DNA of 32,268 nt from Achromobacter insuavis (GTDB lineage: Bacteria > Pseudomonadota > Gammaproteobacteria > Burkholderiales > Burkholderiaceae_B): assembly GCF_902859645.1 (NCBI RefSeq), contig NZ_CADIJR010000062.1, positions 1 through 32,268 on the forward strand, given 5' to 3'. The notes under the pieces were generated by a model. The model did not search any database. It was not told where the DNA came from and worked only from the letters and a program-made list of their open reading frames with translations. The position numbers and the translations under genes were made by a program. This document shows, piece by piece, positions 1 to 8,148 of the stretch (within the stretch, counting starts at the first letter, position 1; each line of letters begins with the position of its first letter).

Positions 1-1
1 G

Positions 2-823
2 GCCGCCAGCCGCGCCGCGGGCAGCCCGCCCGCGCCCCGACGCCGCCCCGGATGGCGTCTGGCGACCGCCGCGCTGGCCGTCTGTGCGGCGTTGCTGTGG
101 ACCGTCTTCGCGCTCTTGCCCGCCGCGCCCCAATACCGCGCGCAGTACGCCACCGCCCCGGGCGAACAGCAGGAAATCCGCCTGCCCGATGGCAGCCGCC
201 TGATCCTGGACTCGTCCACCCGCGTCGAGATCGCCTTCTATCCAAAGCGGCGCGAAGTGACGATGGCCGAGGGCCAGGCCATGTTCGAGGTCCAGCCCGA
301 TGCCGTGCGCCCGTTCGACGTCGTCTCCGACCAGGTCCGCGTCACCGTGGTCGGCACGCGCTTCAATGTGCGCCACACGCCGTCGGTGCCGGGCTACGCG
401 GGCCTGCAGGTGGAGGTGGCGGCTGGCCACGTGCGCGTCGCCCCCGAGCACCCCGCCGGCTGGTGGCAGTTCTGGCTGCCCGACAGCCGCCGCTACCGCG
501 CCGACCTGATCGCGGGACAGCGCCTGGCGGTCAGCGCCGCCGGCGTCCCCGGACGCGTGACGCCCATCGATGCCGCCGCCGTGGCGCCCTGGCTCGACCA
601 CCGCCTGGCCTTCGACAACGCCACGCTGGCCCAGGTGCTGGCGGAATTCGGCCGCTACGGCCATCCGGCGCCCGCACTGTCCGACCCGGGAGTCGCGGCC
701 TTGCGGCTGACGGGCACGTTCGACAGCCGCAATCCGGCCGGTTTCTACCGGGTGCTGCCGCAGGCCCTGCCCGTGCGCGTGGATACCCGCAACGATCCGC
801 CGACCCTCGAACCGGCCCGATGA
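2..823 (+). CDS. FecR-family anti-sigma/signal-transducing regulator (5' truncated by window edge)
   Basis: The reading frame is open from base 2 to the TGA at 821-823 (273 residues visible); the true start lies upstream of the window. A hydrophobic segment encoded at about 53-115 forms one inner-membrane span. It is followed by a periplasmic FecR domain (PDGSRLILDSSTRVEI, then VVGTRFNVRHT) and a C-terminal region encoded at about 590-790 resembling the STN/DUF4974-like tail. FecR proteins relay siderophore binding at an outer-membrane transducer to an ECF sigma factor. The next gene, 81 bases downstream on the same strand, is such a transducer, so this is a FecI-FecR-FecA type unit whose sigma gene is presumably just off the left edge. 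An internal TTG at 92 would remove the membrane span and is unlikely to be the start. Family assignment is strong; the ligand is unknown. Confidence 0.88.
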   Translation, partial: AASRAAGSPPAPRRRPGWRLATAALAVCAALLWTVFALLPAAPQYRAQYATAPGEQQEIRLPDGSRLILDSSTRVEIAFYPKRREVTMAEGQAMFEVQPDAVRPFDVVSDQVRVTVVGTRFNVRHTPSVPGYAGLQVEVAAGHVRVAPEHPAGWWQFWLPDSRRYRADLIAGQRLAVSAAGVPGRVTPIDAAAVAPWLDHRLAFDNATLAQVLAEFGRYGHPAPALSDPGVAALRLTGTFDSRNPAGFYRVLPQALPVRVDTRNDPPTLEPAR

Positions 824-861
824 GCGGCGCCGACATAGGGTTTTTTCAGCCTGCCGCGTCT

Positions 862-888
862 ACATGAGAAGTGTCTCCATTCTCATGT
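862..888. repeat. Perfect 9-bp inverted repeat between fecR-like gene and receptor gene
   Basis: ACATGAGAA at 862-870 and TTCTCATGT at 880-888 are exact reverse complements around a 9-base spacer. The element ends 16 bases before the receptor ATG and overlaps where a promoter or leader would lie. It could be a regulator-binding dyad (an iron-responsive one would fit) or an mRNA stem setting receptor expression. It is not a clean Fur-box match by eye. Confidence 0.5.
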
Positions 889-904
889 TCAGACGAGGAC
901 TTGC

Positions 905-3283
905 ATGCAACACCCCCGCTTCACTCTCGCGCCCCTGACCCTGGCGCTCTGGCTGGCGCTGGCCGGCCCCGCGCAGGCCCAGCCCGCCGCGCCGGATGCC
1001 CGCATCCAGGCCACTTTGCCGGCGCAGCCGCTGGGCCAATCGCTCAACGCGCTGGCGCGCCAGGCGGGCCTGGACCTGATCGCCGGCGGCGCGCTGGTGC
1101 AGGGCCTGACGGCGCCCGCCGTCTCCGGCAACCTGACGGTGCGCGAGGCCTTCGAGCGGGTGCTGGCGGGCAGCGGCCTGACCGCCCGCATCGACGGCGG
1201 CGCCGTGGTGGTGTCGCGCGAGACCACCGCGCCGGTGCAGCAACTGGAGCAGATCACCGTCACCGGCAGCGAGGAAACCGCCACCAGCCCGGTCTACGGC
1301 GCGGTGGCGCGCCGCACCTCCACCGGCATCAAGACCGACAGCGACCTGCTGGAGACCCCGCAGTCGGTGTCGGTGGTGACCCGCGACCAGATCGAACTGC
1401 AGGGCGCCACGGGCATCGACGAATCGCTGCGCTACACCTCCGGCGTGGTCGCCGCCGCCTACGGCCAGGACCCGCGCGGCGACTGGATCCGGGTGCGCGG
1501 CTTCGCCCCCGCCAAGTACCTGGACGGGCTGCCGCTGCCCGACGGGTCGTGGACGGCCAACACCCGCTACGAACCCTATGCGCTGGAACGCATCGAGGTG
1601 CTCAAAGGCCCGTCCTCGGTGATGTACGGCGCCCTGCCGCCCAGCGGCTTCATCAACGCCGTGAGCAAGCGGCCACAGGCCGAGGCCGCGCATGAACTGG
1701 GCCTGTCCTACGGCACCGACGACCGCAAGGAACTGACCGGCGATTTCACCGGCCCGCTGACCGAAAACGGCAAGCTGCTGTACCGCGTGGTCGGCCTGGC
1801 GCGCGACAGCGGCACGCCCAGCCACTACGGCTACGACCGGCGCTACCTGCTGGCGCCGTCGCTGACCTGGAACCCCAGCGCCGACACCAGCCTGACCGTG
1901 CTGGCCATGCTGCAGGGCGCGCGCTCGCGCGGCTGGGGCGGCTTTCTGCCGGCCCAGGGCACCCTGCTGCCCAACCCCAACGGCAAGATCCGCCCCAGCT
2001 TCTATGGCGGCGAGCCCGGCTTCGACCGCTACGAAAAGAACACCCAGTCGCTCGGCTACCTGTTCGCGCACCGCGTCAACGGCCAACTCACCTTGCGCCA
2101 GAACGCGCGCATGAACTGGACCGACGTGGACCATCCGTCGGTGGGCCTGCTGGGCTTCGCGCCCGGCAGCCTGACCACCCTGAACCGCTACACCTACACG
2201 CCGCGCGAGAACTCGCGCATGTTCTCGATCGACAACCAGGCCGAGTACAAGCTCGACACCGGCCCGCTGTCGCACACCTTGCTGGCCGGTTTCGACTACA
2301 AGCGCTCGCGCAACGACTACGCGGTGGGCATGGGCTTTGACGCCCCCACGCTGGACGCCTTCAATCCGGTCTACGGCACCCAGCCGATCAAGAAGCCCGA
2401 CGACACCCAGCACACGCTGCAGGTGCAGCAGCAGATGGGCGTCTACCTGCAGGACCAGATCCGCTGGGGCGGCTGGGTCGGCACGCTGTCCGGACGCCAC
2501 GACTGGGTCGACACCAAGACCCGCGACCTGCTGGCCGACACCCGCACCAACCAGCAGGACCGCAAGTGGTCCGGCCGCGTGGGCCTGAACTACCTGTTCG
2601 AATCGGGCCTGTCGCCGTATGTCTCGTACGCCACGTCGTTCGAGCCGGCGATCGGCCGCACCTATTCCGGCACGCCGTTCGTGCCGGTGACCGGCTCGCA
2701 GGTGGAAGCGGGCCTGAAGTACCGGCCGCCCAACAGCGAATCGCTCTACACCCTGGCGGTGTTCGACCTGCGCCAGAAGAACGTGCTGGTCACGGACGTC
2801 AACGCGCCGGTGTTTGGCTACGAGATCCAGCAGGGCGAAATCCGCTCGCGCGGCGTCGAACTGGAAGCGCGCGCCCAGGTGACCAGCGGCGTCACGGTGA
2901 TCGGCAGCTATACCTACACCGACGCCAAGGTCGAGCAGTCCACCGACCCCGCCACGGTCGGCAAGCAGGTGCAATCGCAACCCCGCCACCAGGCGGCGCT
3001 GTGGGTCGACTACCGCTTCCCGCAGGACATCGCGCCGGGCTTCGGCCTGGGCGGCGGCGTGCGCTACACCGGCAGCAGCTACGGCGATTCGGCCAACCAG
3101 TGGAAGAGCGGCTCGAACACGCTGGTGGACGCGCAGGCGCACTACACGCGCGGCAACTGGCGCCTGCTGCTGACCGTGAACAACCTGTTCGACAAGGAGT
3201 ACATCACGGCCTGCAACAGCATCACCTGGTGCTACTACGGCTATGGCCGCTCGGTGAACCTGACCGCCCGCTACGCCTGGTAA
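905..3283 (+). CDS. TonB-dependent siderophore receptor with N-terminal signalling (STN) domain
   Basis: This 792-residue outer-membrane protein has a signal peptide (about residues 1-26, ending AQAQ) and a secretin/TonB N-terminal domain (about 32-105; LPAQPLGQSLNALARQAG). A TonB-box-like LEQITVT lies at 114-120 and a plug domain at about 140-260 (LETPQSVSVVTRDQI; VLKGPSSVMYG). The long beta-barrel ends in an aromatic residue (ARYAW), as expected for BAM-dependent insertion. The STN domain marks it as a transducer that talks to the FecR protein encoded upstream, so siderophore binding probably induces its own gene. Cysteines near the C-terminus (TACNSITWCYYGYGRS) resemble hydroxamate-type receptors of the FhuE/FoxA kind; that substrate guess is inference. 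The start is supported by GAGG 9 bases upstream of ATG 905. Confidence 0.93.
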   Translation: MQHPRFTLAPLTLALWLALAGPAQAQPAAPDARIQATLPAQPLGQSLNALARQAGLDLIAGGALVQGLTAPAVSGNLTVREAFERVLAGSGLTARIDGGAVVVSRETTAPVQQLEQITVTGSEETATSPVYGAVARRTSTGIKTDSDLLETPQSVSVVTRDQIELQGATGIDESLRYTSGVVAAAYGQDPRGDWIRVRGFAPAKYLDGLPLPDGSWTANTRYEPYALERIEVLKGPSSVMYGALPPSGFINAVSKRPQAEAAHELGLSYGTDDRKELTGDFTGPLTENGKLLYRVVGLARDSGTPSHYGYDRRYLLAPSLTWNPSADTSLTVLAMLQGARSRGWGGFLPAQGTLLPNPNGKIRPSFYGGEPGFDRYEKNTQSLGYLFAHRVNGQLTLRQNARMNWTDVDHPSVGLLGFAPGSLTTLNRYTYTPRENSRMFSIDNQAEYKLDTGPLSHTLLAGFDYKRSRNDYAVGMGFDAPTLDAFNPVYGTQPIKKPDDTQHTLQVQQQMGVYLQDQIRWGGWVGTLSGRHDWVDTKTRDLLADTRTNQQDRKWSGRVGLNYLFESGLSPYVSYATSFEPAIGRTYSGTPFVPVTGSQVEAGLKYRPPNSESLYTLAVFDLRQKNVLVTDVNAPVFGYEIQQGEIRSRGVELEARAQVTSGVTVIGSYTYTDAKVEQSTDPATVGKQVQSQPRHQAALWVDYRFPQDIAPGFGLGGGVRYTGSSYGDSANQWKSGSNTLVDAQAHYTRGNWRLLLTVNNLFDKEYITACNSITWCYYGYGRSVNLTARYAW

Positions 3284-3296
3284 CGGCGCCGGACGG

Positions 3297-3333
3297 CGCG
3301 GCCTGGCGCGGCGGCCCGCCGCGCCAGGCCGCG
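3297..3333 (+). terminator. 18-bp perfect GC hairpin after the receptor gene
   Basis: Bases 3297-3314 and 3316-3333 are exact reverse complements around one central base. They give a very stable stem beginning 14 bases after the receptor stop. There is no T-run after it (GAACGACC follows), so it is a terminator-like or mRNA 3'-end-stabilising hairpin, not a textbook intrinsic terminator. It separates the iron unit from the next gene. Confidence 0.5.
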
Positions 3334-3386
3334 AACGACCGCCAGAGGCCCGGTATAGTGACGGTCCAGACCGACCGGATACCCGC

Positions 3387-5288
3387 ATGAGCTTCCTCGA
3401 CAAACTGCTGGCCAGAAAGGCCGCGCCGACCGCCGGCCCCGCCGACGCGCCCTCGCCCGCCCCGGCTCCCGCCGGCCAGGCCGAGGAACCCGCCACGCAG
3501 GCCCCGATCCGCGCCTATGACGCCTACGGCCGCGAGATCTTCGTGCCGCGCGACCAATGGCGCGACAGCGTGCTGGCCGGCGCCATCGAGCGCCACTGGG
3601 ACGACGCCGACGCGCTGTCGGGTCTGATCATCCAGTCGCTCGGCGACGGCTTCATCGATGAAATGGTCAAGCCCGCCGACCGCCTGGTCGAACTGCAACC
3701 CGGCGCCGAGCGCGGCGTGGTGCTGCAGGCCATCGTCTACATGAAGACCGGCCGGCTCGACGACGCCGAGCGCGTGCTGCGCGATTTCATGGCCGCCCGG
3801 GGCGAGACCGGCATCGTCCTCACCAACCTGGCCAAGATCCAGGACGAGCGCGGCGACGAGGCCGGCGCCCTGGCAACGCTGTGGCATGCGCTGGAACTCG
3901 ATCCCAACCAGGACAACGGCCTGGGCTGGTACGAGGCGATCCACCGTGAACACGGCGGCGACGCCGCCGGCGTGGCCGCCATGCGCAAGGTCGCCGCCCT
4001 GCCCGGCAGCTGGCGCGCGCAGCTGTGGCTGGCGCACGGCGAACTGGGCTCGCACAACCTGTCCGGCGCGATCGCCCTGTATGAAGAATCGCTCGCCCGC
4101 GCCGGCACGCCCGCGCCCGCCGACCTGCTGGCGCAGATGAGCGGCGACCTGGGCAATGCCGGCGCGATCGAACCGATCGTGCAACTGGCCGGGCCGCGCT
4201 TCGATGCCGCGCTGCACGGCATCCAGGTCGGCAACAACCTGATCCGCGCCTACGTCGAACTGGGCCAGCCCGGCGAGGCCCGCGCCATCCTCGACCAGCT
4301 CTATGCGCAGCAGCGCCCCGACTGGAAGGACAACCTGGCCTATTGGGACACCGAACTGGCGCGCGCCGCGCTGGGTGACGGCGCGACCGAGCCGGCGCAG
4401 ATGCGGCTGGCGATGCTGCTGGGCCGCGGCCCGGTCTGGCTGACGCCCGACTCGCCCGCGGCGGCGCTGTTCACGCCGGTGACGCCCGACCGCCCGCTGG
4501 TGTCGTTCCTGGGCGGCTCGGCCGAGATCGGCGACGCGCCCGAAGGCGCCGAGCGGCAGCTGGCCGACGCCACCGGCCGCCTGAGCCGCGCGCTGCCGCT
4601 GTACTTCAACGAACAACTGGCGCTGCGCTGCGGCCTGCGCACGCAGACGCTGGTGCCGTGGCTGACCGAGCCGCATCCCGGCTTCCTGCTGAGCGGCGCG
4701 GCCTGGGACGACACCGATGCCATCGGCTATGCGCAGCAATGCGAAGCGCAAAGCGATTACGTGGTGATCTCGCACCTGGTCACCGTCGCCGAGCCGTGGC
4801 GCGCCGAGGTGCGCCTGGTGCGCACCGAGGACGCCGAATGCATCGGCGCGCTGTCGGCCGAATTCCCGATGGCCGACCCGACCGCCGCGATCCAGCGCCT
4901 GACCGAGGAACTGGTGGCGCTGGTCGGCCGCGCCACCGCGCAGGCGCCGCTGTCCGCGCCGGCCAGCTACACGGTGCCGGATGGCGCCGCGTTCCCGCTG
5001 TACCTGCTGCGCCTGGAACAATTGCTGGCGGTGCGCTGCAACGGCGCCAACCCGGACCAGCCGGGCCAGTTGAATGGCGAACGCGAGATCATTGACGGCA
5101 ACCTGCGCCAGTGCCTGGACTTCCCGCAAAGCGTCAACGCCCGACTGCTGCTGGCGCAGACCGTGCGCGCCATGAAGCGGCTGCGGCCCGACGTGGCGGG
5201 CGAGTTCGAGGAAAAGATCGCGCGGCTGCAACGCGAACAGCCGCTGGCCGCGCCGGCGCAAGCCGCGGTGCAGGACTTGCTGGACTGA
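3387..5288 (+). CDS. TPR-like repeat protein of unknown function
   Basis: A 633-residue soluble protein with no signal peptide. After a Pro/Ala-rich linker (residues about 10-40) comes a conserved-looking block (YDAYGREIFVPRDQWRDSVL). Helical repeats resembling tetratricopeptide repeats follow, for example AIVYMKTGRLDDAERVL, LWHALELDPNQDNGLGWYEA and LIRAYVELGQPGEARAIL. A mixed alpha/beta C-terminal half follows, then another helical segment near the end (ARLLLAQTVRAMKRLRPDVAGEFEEKI). TPR proteins are usually scaffolds; no catalytic motif is visible. It has its own upstream gap with a -10-like TATAGT at 3353-3358. ATG 3387 has only a weak ribosome site (CGGA). It is convergent with the acyl-CoA dehydrogenase gene and is probably monocistronic. 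Confidence 0.75.
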   Translation: MSFLDKLLARKAAPTAGPADAPSPAPAPAGQAEEPATQAPIRAYDAYGREIFVPRDQWRDSVLAGAIERHWDDADALSGLIIQSLGDGFIDEMVKPADRLVELQPGAERGVVLQAIVYMKTGRLDDAERVLRDFMAARGETGIVLTNLAKIQDERGDEAGALATLWHALELDPNQDNGLGWYEAIHREHGGDAAGVAAMRKVAALPGSWRAQLWLAHGELGSHNLSGAIALYEESLARAGTPAPADLLAQMSGDLGNAGAIEPIVQLAGPRFDAALHGIQVGNNLIRAYVELGQPGEARAILDQLYAQQRPDWKDNLAYWDTELARAALGDGATEPAQMRLAMLLGRGPVWLTPDSPAAALFTPVTPDRPLVSFLGGSAEIGDAPEGAERQLADATGRLSRALPLYFNEQLALRCGLRTQTLVPWLTEPHPGFLLSGAAWDDTDAIGYAQQCEAQSDYVVISHLVTVAEPWRAEVRLVRTEDAECIGALSAEFPMADPTAAIQRLTEELVALVGRATAQAPLSAPASYTVPDGAAFPLYLLRLEQLLAVRCNGANPDQPGQLNGEREIIDGNLRQCLDFPQSVNARLLLAQTVRAMKRLRPDVAGEFEEKIARLQREQPLAAPAQAAVQDLLD

Positions 5289-5378
5289 GTCTCTGGCTGA
5301 CGCAGGCGGCGCACGGCATCCTGCCAGGCCGCCGCGACCGGCGGGTCGCCCGCGTGGGCGGCCACCACCGGCGCCCGC

Positions 5379-6506
5379 TTACAAGGCGCGGGCGATCACC
5401 AGCCGCTGGATGTCGCTGGTGCCTTCGTAGATCTGGCACACGCGCACGTCGCGGTAGATGCGCTCCACCGGAAAATCGGCCAGGTAGCCATAGCCGCCCA
5501 GCGTCTGGATCGCGGCCGAGCAGACCTTCTCGGCCATCTCGGAGGCGAACAGCTTGGCCATCGAGGCCTCGGTCAGCGCCGGCCTGCCGGCCTCGCGCAG
5601 CGCCGCCGCGTGCAGCACCATCTGCCGCGCCGCGTGGATCTGCGTGGCCATGTCGGCCAGCCGGAACGACACCGCCTGGTGCTCCATGATCGGCTTGCCG
5701 AAGGCCTGGCGGTCACGGGCGTAGTCGCGCGCGCATTCGAACGCCGCGCGCGCCATGCCGACCGACTGCGAGGCGATGCCGATGCGGCCGCCCTCCAGGT
5801 TCGACAGCGCGATCTTGTAGCCCTCGCCCTCCTCGCCCAGGCGCCACGCGGCGGGAATGCGCATGTCCTCGAAGGCGATCTGGCAGGTGTCGGACAGATG
5901 CTGGCCGAGCTTGTCCTCGACCCGCACCACCTGGTAGCCCGGGGTGTCGGTCGGCACGATGAAGGCCGAGATGCCGCGCTTGCCGGCCTGCGGATCGGTC
6001 ACCGCGAACACGATCACCAGCTGCCCGGTGCGGCCCGAGGTGATGAACTGCTTGGCGCCGTTGAGCACGTAGTGGTCGCCGTCGCGCAGCGCGCGGGTGC
6101 GCAGGCTGCTGGCGTCGGAACCGGCCTGCGGTTCGGTCAGGGCGAAACCGCCGATGGCGACGCCGGTGGCCAGCGGCCGCAGGAACTGGTCCTTCTGCGC
6201 GTCGCTGCCGTACTTCAGGATCGGCATGCAGGCGACCGAGTTGTGCACGCTCATGATGGTCGAGCAGGCGCCATTGCCGGCCGCGATCTCCTCGAGCGCC
6301 ACCGCGTACGACAGGTAGCCGCTGGCGTTGCCGTCCCATTCCTCCGGCACCAGCATGCCGAAGAAGCCCAGGTCGGCCATCTCGCGGATGGCGTCGGCCG
6401 GATAGTGGTGTTCGCGGTCCCAGCGTTCGGAATTCGGCGCCAGGCGTTCCTGGGCGAAGCGGCGCGCCATGTCCTGCACGCTGAGCTGTTCTTCGGTCAA
6501 TAGCAT
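5379..6506 (-). CDS. Acyl-CoA dehydrogenase
   Basis: This 375-residue flavoprotein is of standard length for short/branched-chain acyl-CoA dehydrogenases, which insert a trans-2,3 double bond into an acyl-CoA and pass electrons to ETF. Family signature 1 is at residues 119-131 ([13 protein letters not shown]). Signature 2 lies near the C-terminus ([18 protein letters not shown]), followed by the YEGTSDIQR motif, whose Glu361 is at the usual catalytic-base position. The helical N-terminal domain starts [23 protein letters not shown] 6506 is preceded by AGGAGA at a good distance. It lies downstream of and collinear with the Rrf2 gene but is separated by 127 bases, so co-transcription is uncertain. 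Chain-length and branch specificity cannot be read from sequence alone. Likely role: fatty-acid or branched-chain amino-acid catabolism. Confidence 0.93.
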   Translation of the reverse strand: MLLTEEQLSVQDMARRFAQERLAPNSERWDREHHYPADAIREMADLGFFGMLVPEEWDGNASGYLSYAVALEEIAAGNGACSTIMSVHNSVACMPILKYGSDAQKDQFLRPLATGVAIGGFALTEPQAGSDASSLRTRALRDGDHYVLNGAKQFITSGRTGQLVIVFAVTDPQAGKRGISAFIVPTDTPGYQVVRVEDKLGQHLSDTCQIAFEDMRIPAAWRLGEEGEGYKIALSNLEGGRIGIASQSVGMARAAFECARDYARDRQAFGKPIMEHQAVSFRLADMATQIHAARQMVLHAAALREAGRPALTEASMAKLFASEMAEKVCSAAIQTLGGYGYLADFPVERIYRDVRVCQIYEGTSDIQRLVIARAL

Positions 6507-6548
6507 GTTCGATGTCTCCTGGTCGGGCAGTGCCGGACTGGCGCGGGT

Positions 6549-6585
6549 GGACGCCGTCCGTGTTCTCTTGCGCGGGCCGGCGTCC
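6549..6585. repeat. 8-bp inverted repeat upstream of the acyl-CoA dehydrogenase gene
   Basis: GGACGCCG at 6549-6556 and CGGCGTCC at 6578-6585 are exact reverse complements 21 bases apart. They lie in the 127-base gap between the Rrf2 gene and the acyl-CoA dehydrogenase start. It could be a leader stem or regulator dyad; in DNA this GC-rich a chance match is quite possible. Confidence 0.25.
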
Positions 6586-6633
6586 GGGATGCGGGCGCGG
6601 CACGATTGCGAGGATACACCGGCGCTCTACCCG

Positions 6634-7080
6634 CTAGCGCTCCGTGCAGTGCGGATGCAGCTTGAGCCGTTCCTGGAAGTCCCGCGCCAGCTGGTCCATG
6701 CGGATCGTCGCGAAGCGTTCCAGCAGCAGCCGGCGCGACTCGGCCATCGCGCCTTCCAGCCCGGCGTTGACGGCCTGCTCCACCAGGCATTTCGGTTCGC
6801 TCTGGTCCAGCCCGAGCGCGAAGATCGGCGGCTCGCCCAGCGCCTGGTAGACGTCCAGCAAGCTCAGCTCGGACAGCGGCCGCGTCAGCACCCAGCCGCC
6901 GCCATGGCCCTTCTCCGATTGCACATAGCCGCGCTCGCGCAGGCCGGACATCATGCGCCGCACCACCACGGGATTGGTGTTTAGCATCTTGCCGATGGTC
7001 TCGGAGGTCAGCGGCGCATCCTGCTCCGCCATGTGCAGCAGCACGTGCAGCATGCGGGACAGGCGGTTATCGCTGCGCAT
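6634..7080 (-). CDS. Rrf2-family transcriptional regulator without the usual Cys cluster
   Basis: A 148-residue winged-helix regulator. It has the Rrf2 N-terminus (MRSDNRLSRMLHVLLHMAEQ), a helix-turn-helix at about residues 25-48 (TSETIGKMLNTNPVVVRRMM) and the wing motif SEKGHGGGWVLTRP. Iron-sulphur Rrf2 proteins (IscR, NsrR) carry three spaced cysteines; here only the Cys of EPKCLVEQ and one near the C-terminus (HPHCTER) are seen. This looks like the YwnA-type subgroup, which would sense by another route, perhaps thiol oxidation. It is divergent from a thioredoxin-reductase-like flavoprotein gene, its most likely target, and shares a 93-base region containing an inverted repeat. AGGAG precedes ATG 7080. 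Confidence 0.88.
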   Translation of the reverse strand: MRSDNRLSRMLHVLLHMAEQDAPLTSETIGKMLNTNPVVVRRMMSGLRERGYVQSEKGHGGGWVLTRPLSELSLLDVYQALGEPPIFALGLDQSEPKCLVEQAVNAGLEGAMAESRRLLLERFATIRMDQLARDFQERLKLHPHCTER

Positions 7081-7109
7081 GGAAAGACTCCTGGTTCATG
7101 GTTTGAAAC

Positions 7110-7115
7110 ATTATA
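7110..7115 (-). promoter_or_regulatory. Consensus -10 (TATAAT) for the Rrf2 gene
   Basis: On the minus strand 7115-7110 reads TATAAT, 29 bases upstream of the Rrf2 start codon. No good -35 hexamer is visible at 16-18 bases, which suits an activator-dependent or weak promoter. The left arm of the inverted repeat at 7115-7154 abuts it, as expected for autoregulation. Confidence 0.45.
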
Positions 7116-7154
7116 AGTTGCGTGACCGGACAGGATCGCCGTATCATGCAACTT
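7115..7154. promoter_or_regulatory. Candidate operator: 7-bp inverted repeat in the divergent Rrf2/flavoprotein promoter
   Basis: AAGTTGC at 7115-7121 and GCAACTT at 7148-7154 are exact reverse complements with centres 33 bases apart, about three helical turns. The left arm touches the minus-strand TATAAT. On the plus strand TTGCGT (7118-7123) and TATCAT (7142-7147) form a possible -35/-10 with 18-base spacing. The arms therefore sit on both divergent promoters, which fits an Rrf2 dimer pair or looped operator. Confidence 0.4.
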
Positions 7155-7173
7155 TTAAAGTATCGAGAAATCC

Positions 7174-8133
7174 ATGAAGCCCGAAAAACTGCCCCCCTGC
7201 TACGACGCCATCATCATCGGCGGCAGCTTCGCCGGCCTGTCGGCCGCCATGCAGCTGGCCCGCGCCCGCCGCCGCATCGCGTTGGTGGATGCCGGCCAAC
7301 CGCGCAACCGCTTTGCCGCGCATTCGCACGGTTTCCTGGGCCAGGACGGCAAGACGCCGGCCGAGATCGTCGCCGTCGGGCGCGCCCAGCTGGCCGCCTA
7401 CCGCACGGTGGACTTCATCGACGGCGCCGCCACCAGCGCCGACGGCGAATCAGGCCGCTTCCTGGTCACCCTGGAAGATGGCCGCGAACTGCGCGGCGCC
7501 CGCCTGATCCTGGCCATCGGCGTGCGCGACGAACTGCCCGCGCTGCCGGGCCTGCGGGAACGCTGGGGCCAGACGGTGCTGCACTGCCCCTACTGCCATG
7601 GCTATGAAGTGGCCGACCAGCCGCTGGGCGTGCTGGCCGCCCACCCCATGTCCTCGCACCAGGCCGCGCTGCTGCCTGACTGGGGCCCGACCACCTATTT
7701 CACCCAGGGCGAGTTCGAGCCCGATGCCGAACAGGCCGCGCTGCTGACCGCCCGCGGCGTGCGCATCGAGCGCACCCCGGTGACGCAGCTGCTGGGGCCG
7801 GCGCCGCGCATCGACGCGGTGCAGCTGGCCGATGGCCGCCGCCTGCTGGTCAATGCGTTGTTCGTCGCCAGCCGCGTGCACATGGCCAGCCCGCTGGCGA
7901 TGCAGCTGGGCTGCGCCTTCGACGAGGGCTTGCTGGGGCCTTACCTGCGGGTCGACGATTTCAAGCAGACCACGGTGCCGGGCGTCTACGCCGCGGGCGA
8001 TGCCAGCCTGCAGATGGGCAATGCCACCCTGGCCAGCGCCTCGGGCGTGATGGCCGGGGTCGGCGTGCACCAGTCGCTGGTGCGCGATGACCCCGTCAAG
8101 TGCTGGCGCGCGCAGGCCAGCCGGCCGGTGTAG
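7174..8133 (+). CDS. Thioredoxin-reductase-like FAD-dependent oxidoreductase (CPYC)
   Basis: A 319-residue flavoprotein of the thioredoxin-reductase fold. The N-terminal FAD-binding loop is IIIGGSFAGLSAA (about 13-25), the redox pair Cys138-Pro-Tyr-Cys141 is in the usual place, and the second FAD motif is VPGVYAAGDAS (268-278). The central pyridine-nucleotide half is odd. Where thioredoxin reductase has GxGxxA and an Arg-rich NADPH 2'-phosphate motif, this protein reads LGVLAAHPMSSHQAALLPDW (151-170) and lacks both. It may use another electron donor, or act as a thiol oxidase of the GliT/HlmI kind. The Rrf2 gene is divergent and probably regulates it. The ribosome site (GAGAAA) is weak, but ATG 7174 is the first in-frame start before the FAD motif. 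Confidence 0.85.
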   Translation: MKPEKLPPCYDAIIIGGSFAGLSAAMQLARARRRIALVDAGQPRNRFAAHSHGFLGQDGKTPAEIVAVGRAQLAAYRTVDFIDGAATSADGESGRFLVTLEDGRELRGARLILAIGVRDELPALPGLRERWGQTVLHCPYCHGYEVADQPLGVLAAHPMSSHQAALLPDWGPTTYFTQGEFEPDAEQAALLTARGVRIERTPVTQLLGPAPRIDAVQLADGRRLLVNALFVASRVHMASPLAMQLGCAFDEGLLGPYLRVDDFKQTTVPGVYAAGDASLQMGNATLASASGVMAGVGVHQSLVRDDPVKCWRAQASRPV

Positions 8134-8148
8134 GCGTCCGCGCGACGC

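Noticed and set aside
860-3496. Long open frame on the minus strand opposite the siderophore receptor
   Set aside because: The + strand receptor has all family motifs; the antisense frame is Arg/Ala/Val/Gln-rich without motifs, as expected from GC-skewed codons in high-GC DNA.
3222-5261. Long minus-strand frame opposite the TPR-like gene
   Set aside because: Same compositional shadow; no recognisable domain or ribosome site.
5334-5349. Small hairpin (6-bp stem, GGCG loop) between the TPR gene and the acyl-CoA dehydrogenase gene
   Set aside because: Too short and GC-typical to call a terminator; no T-run.
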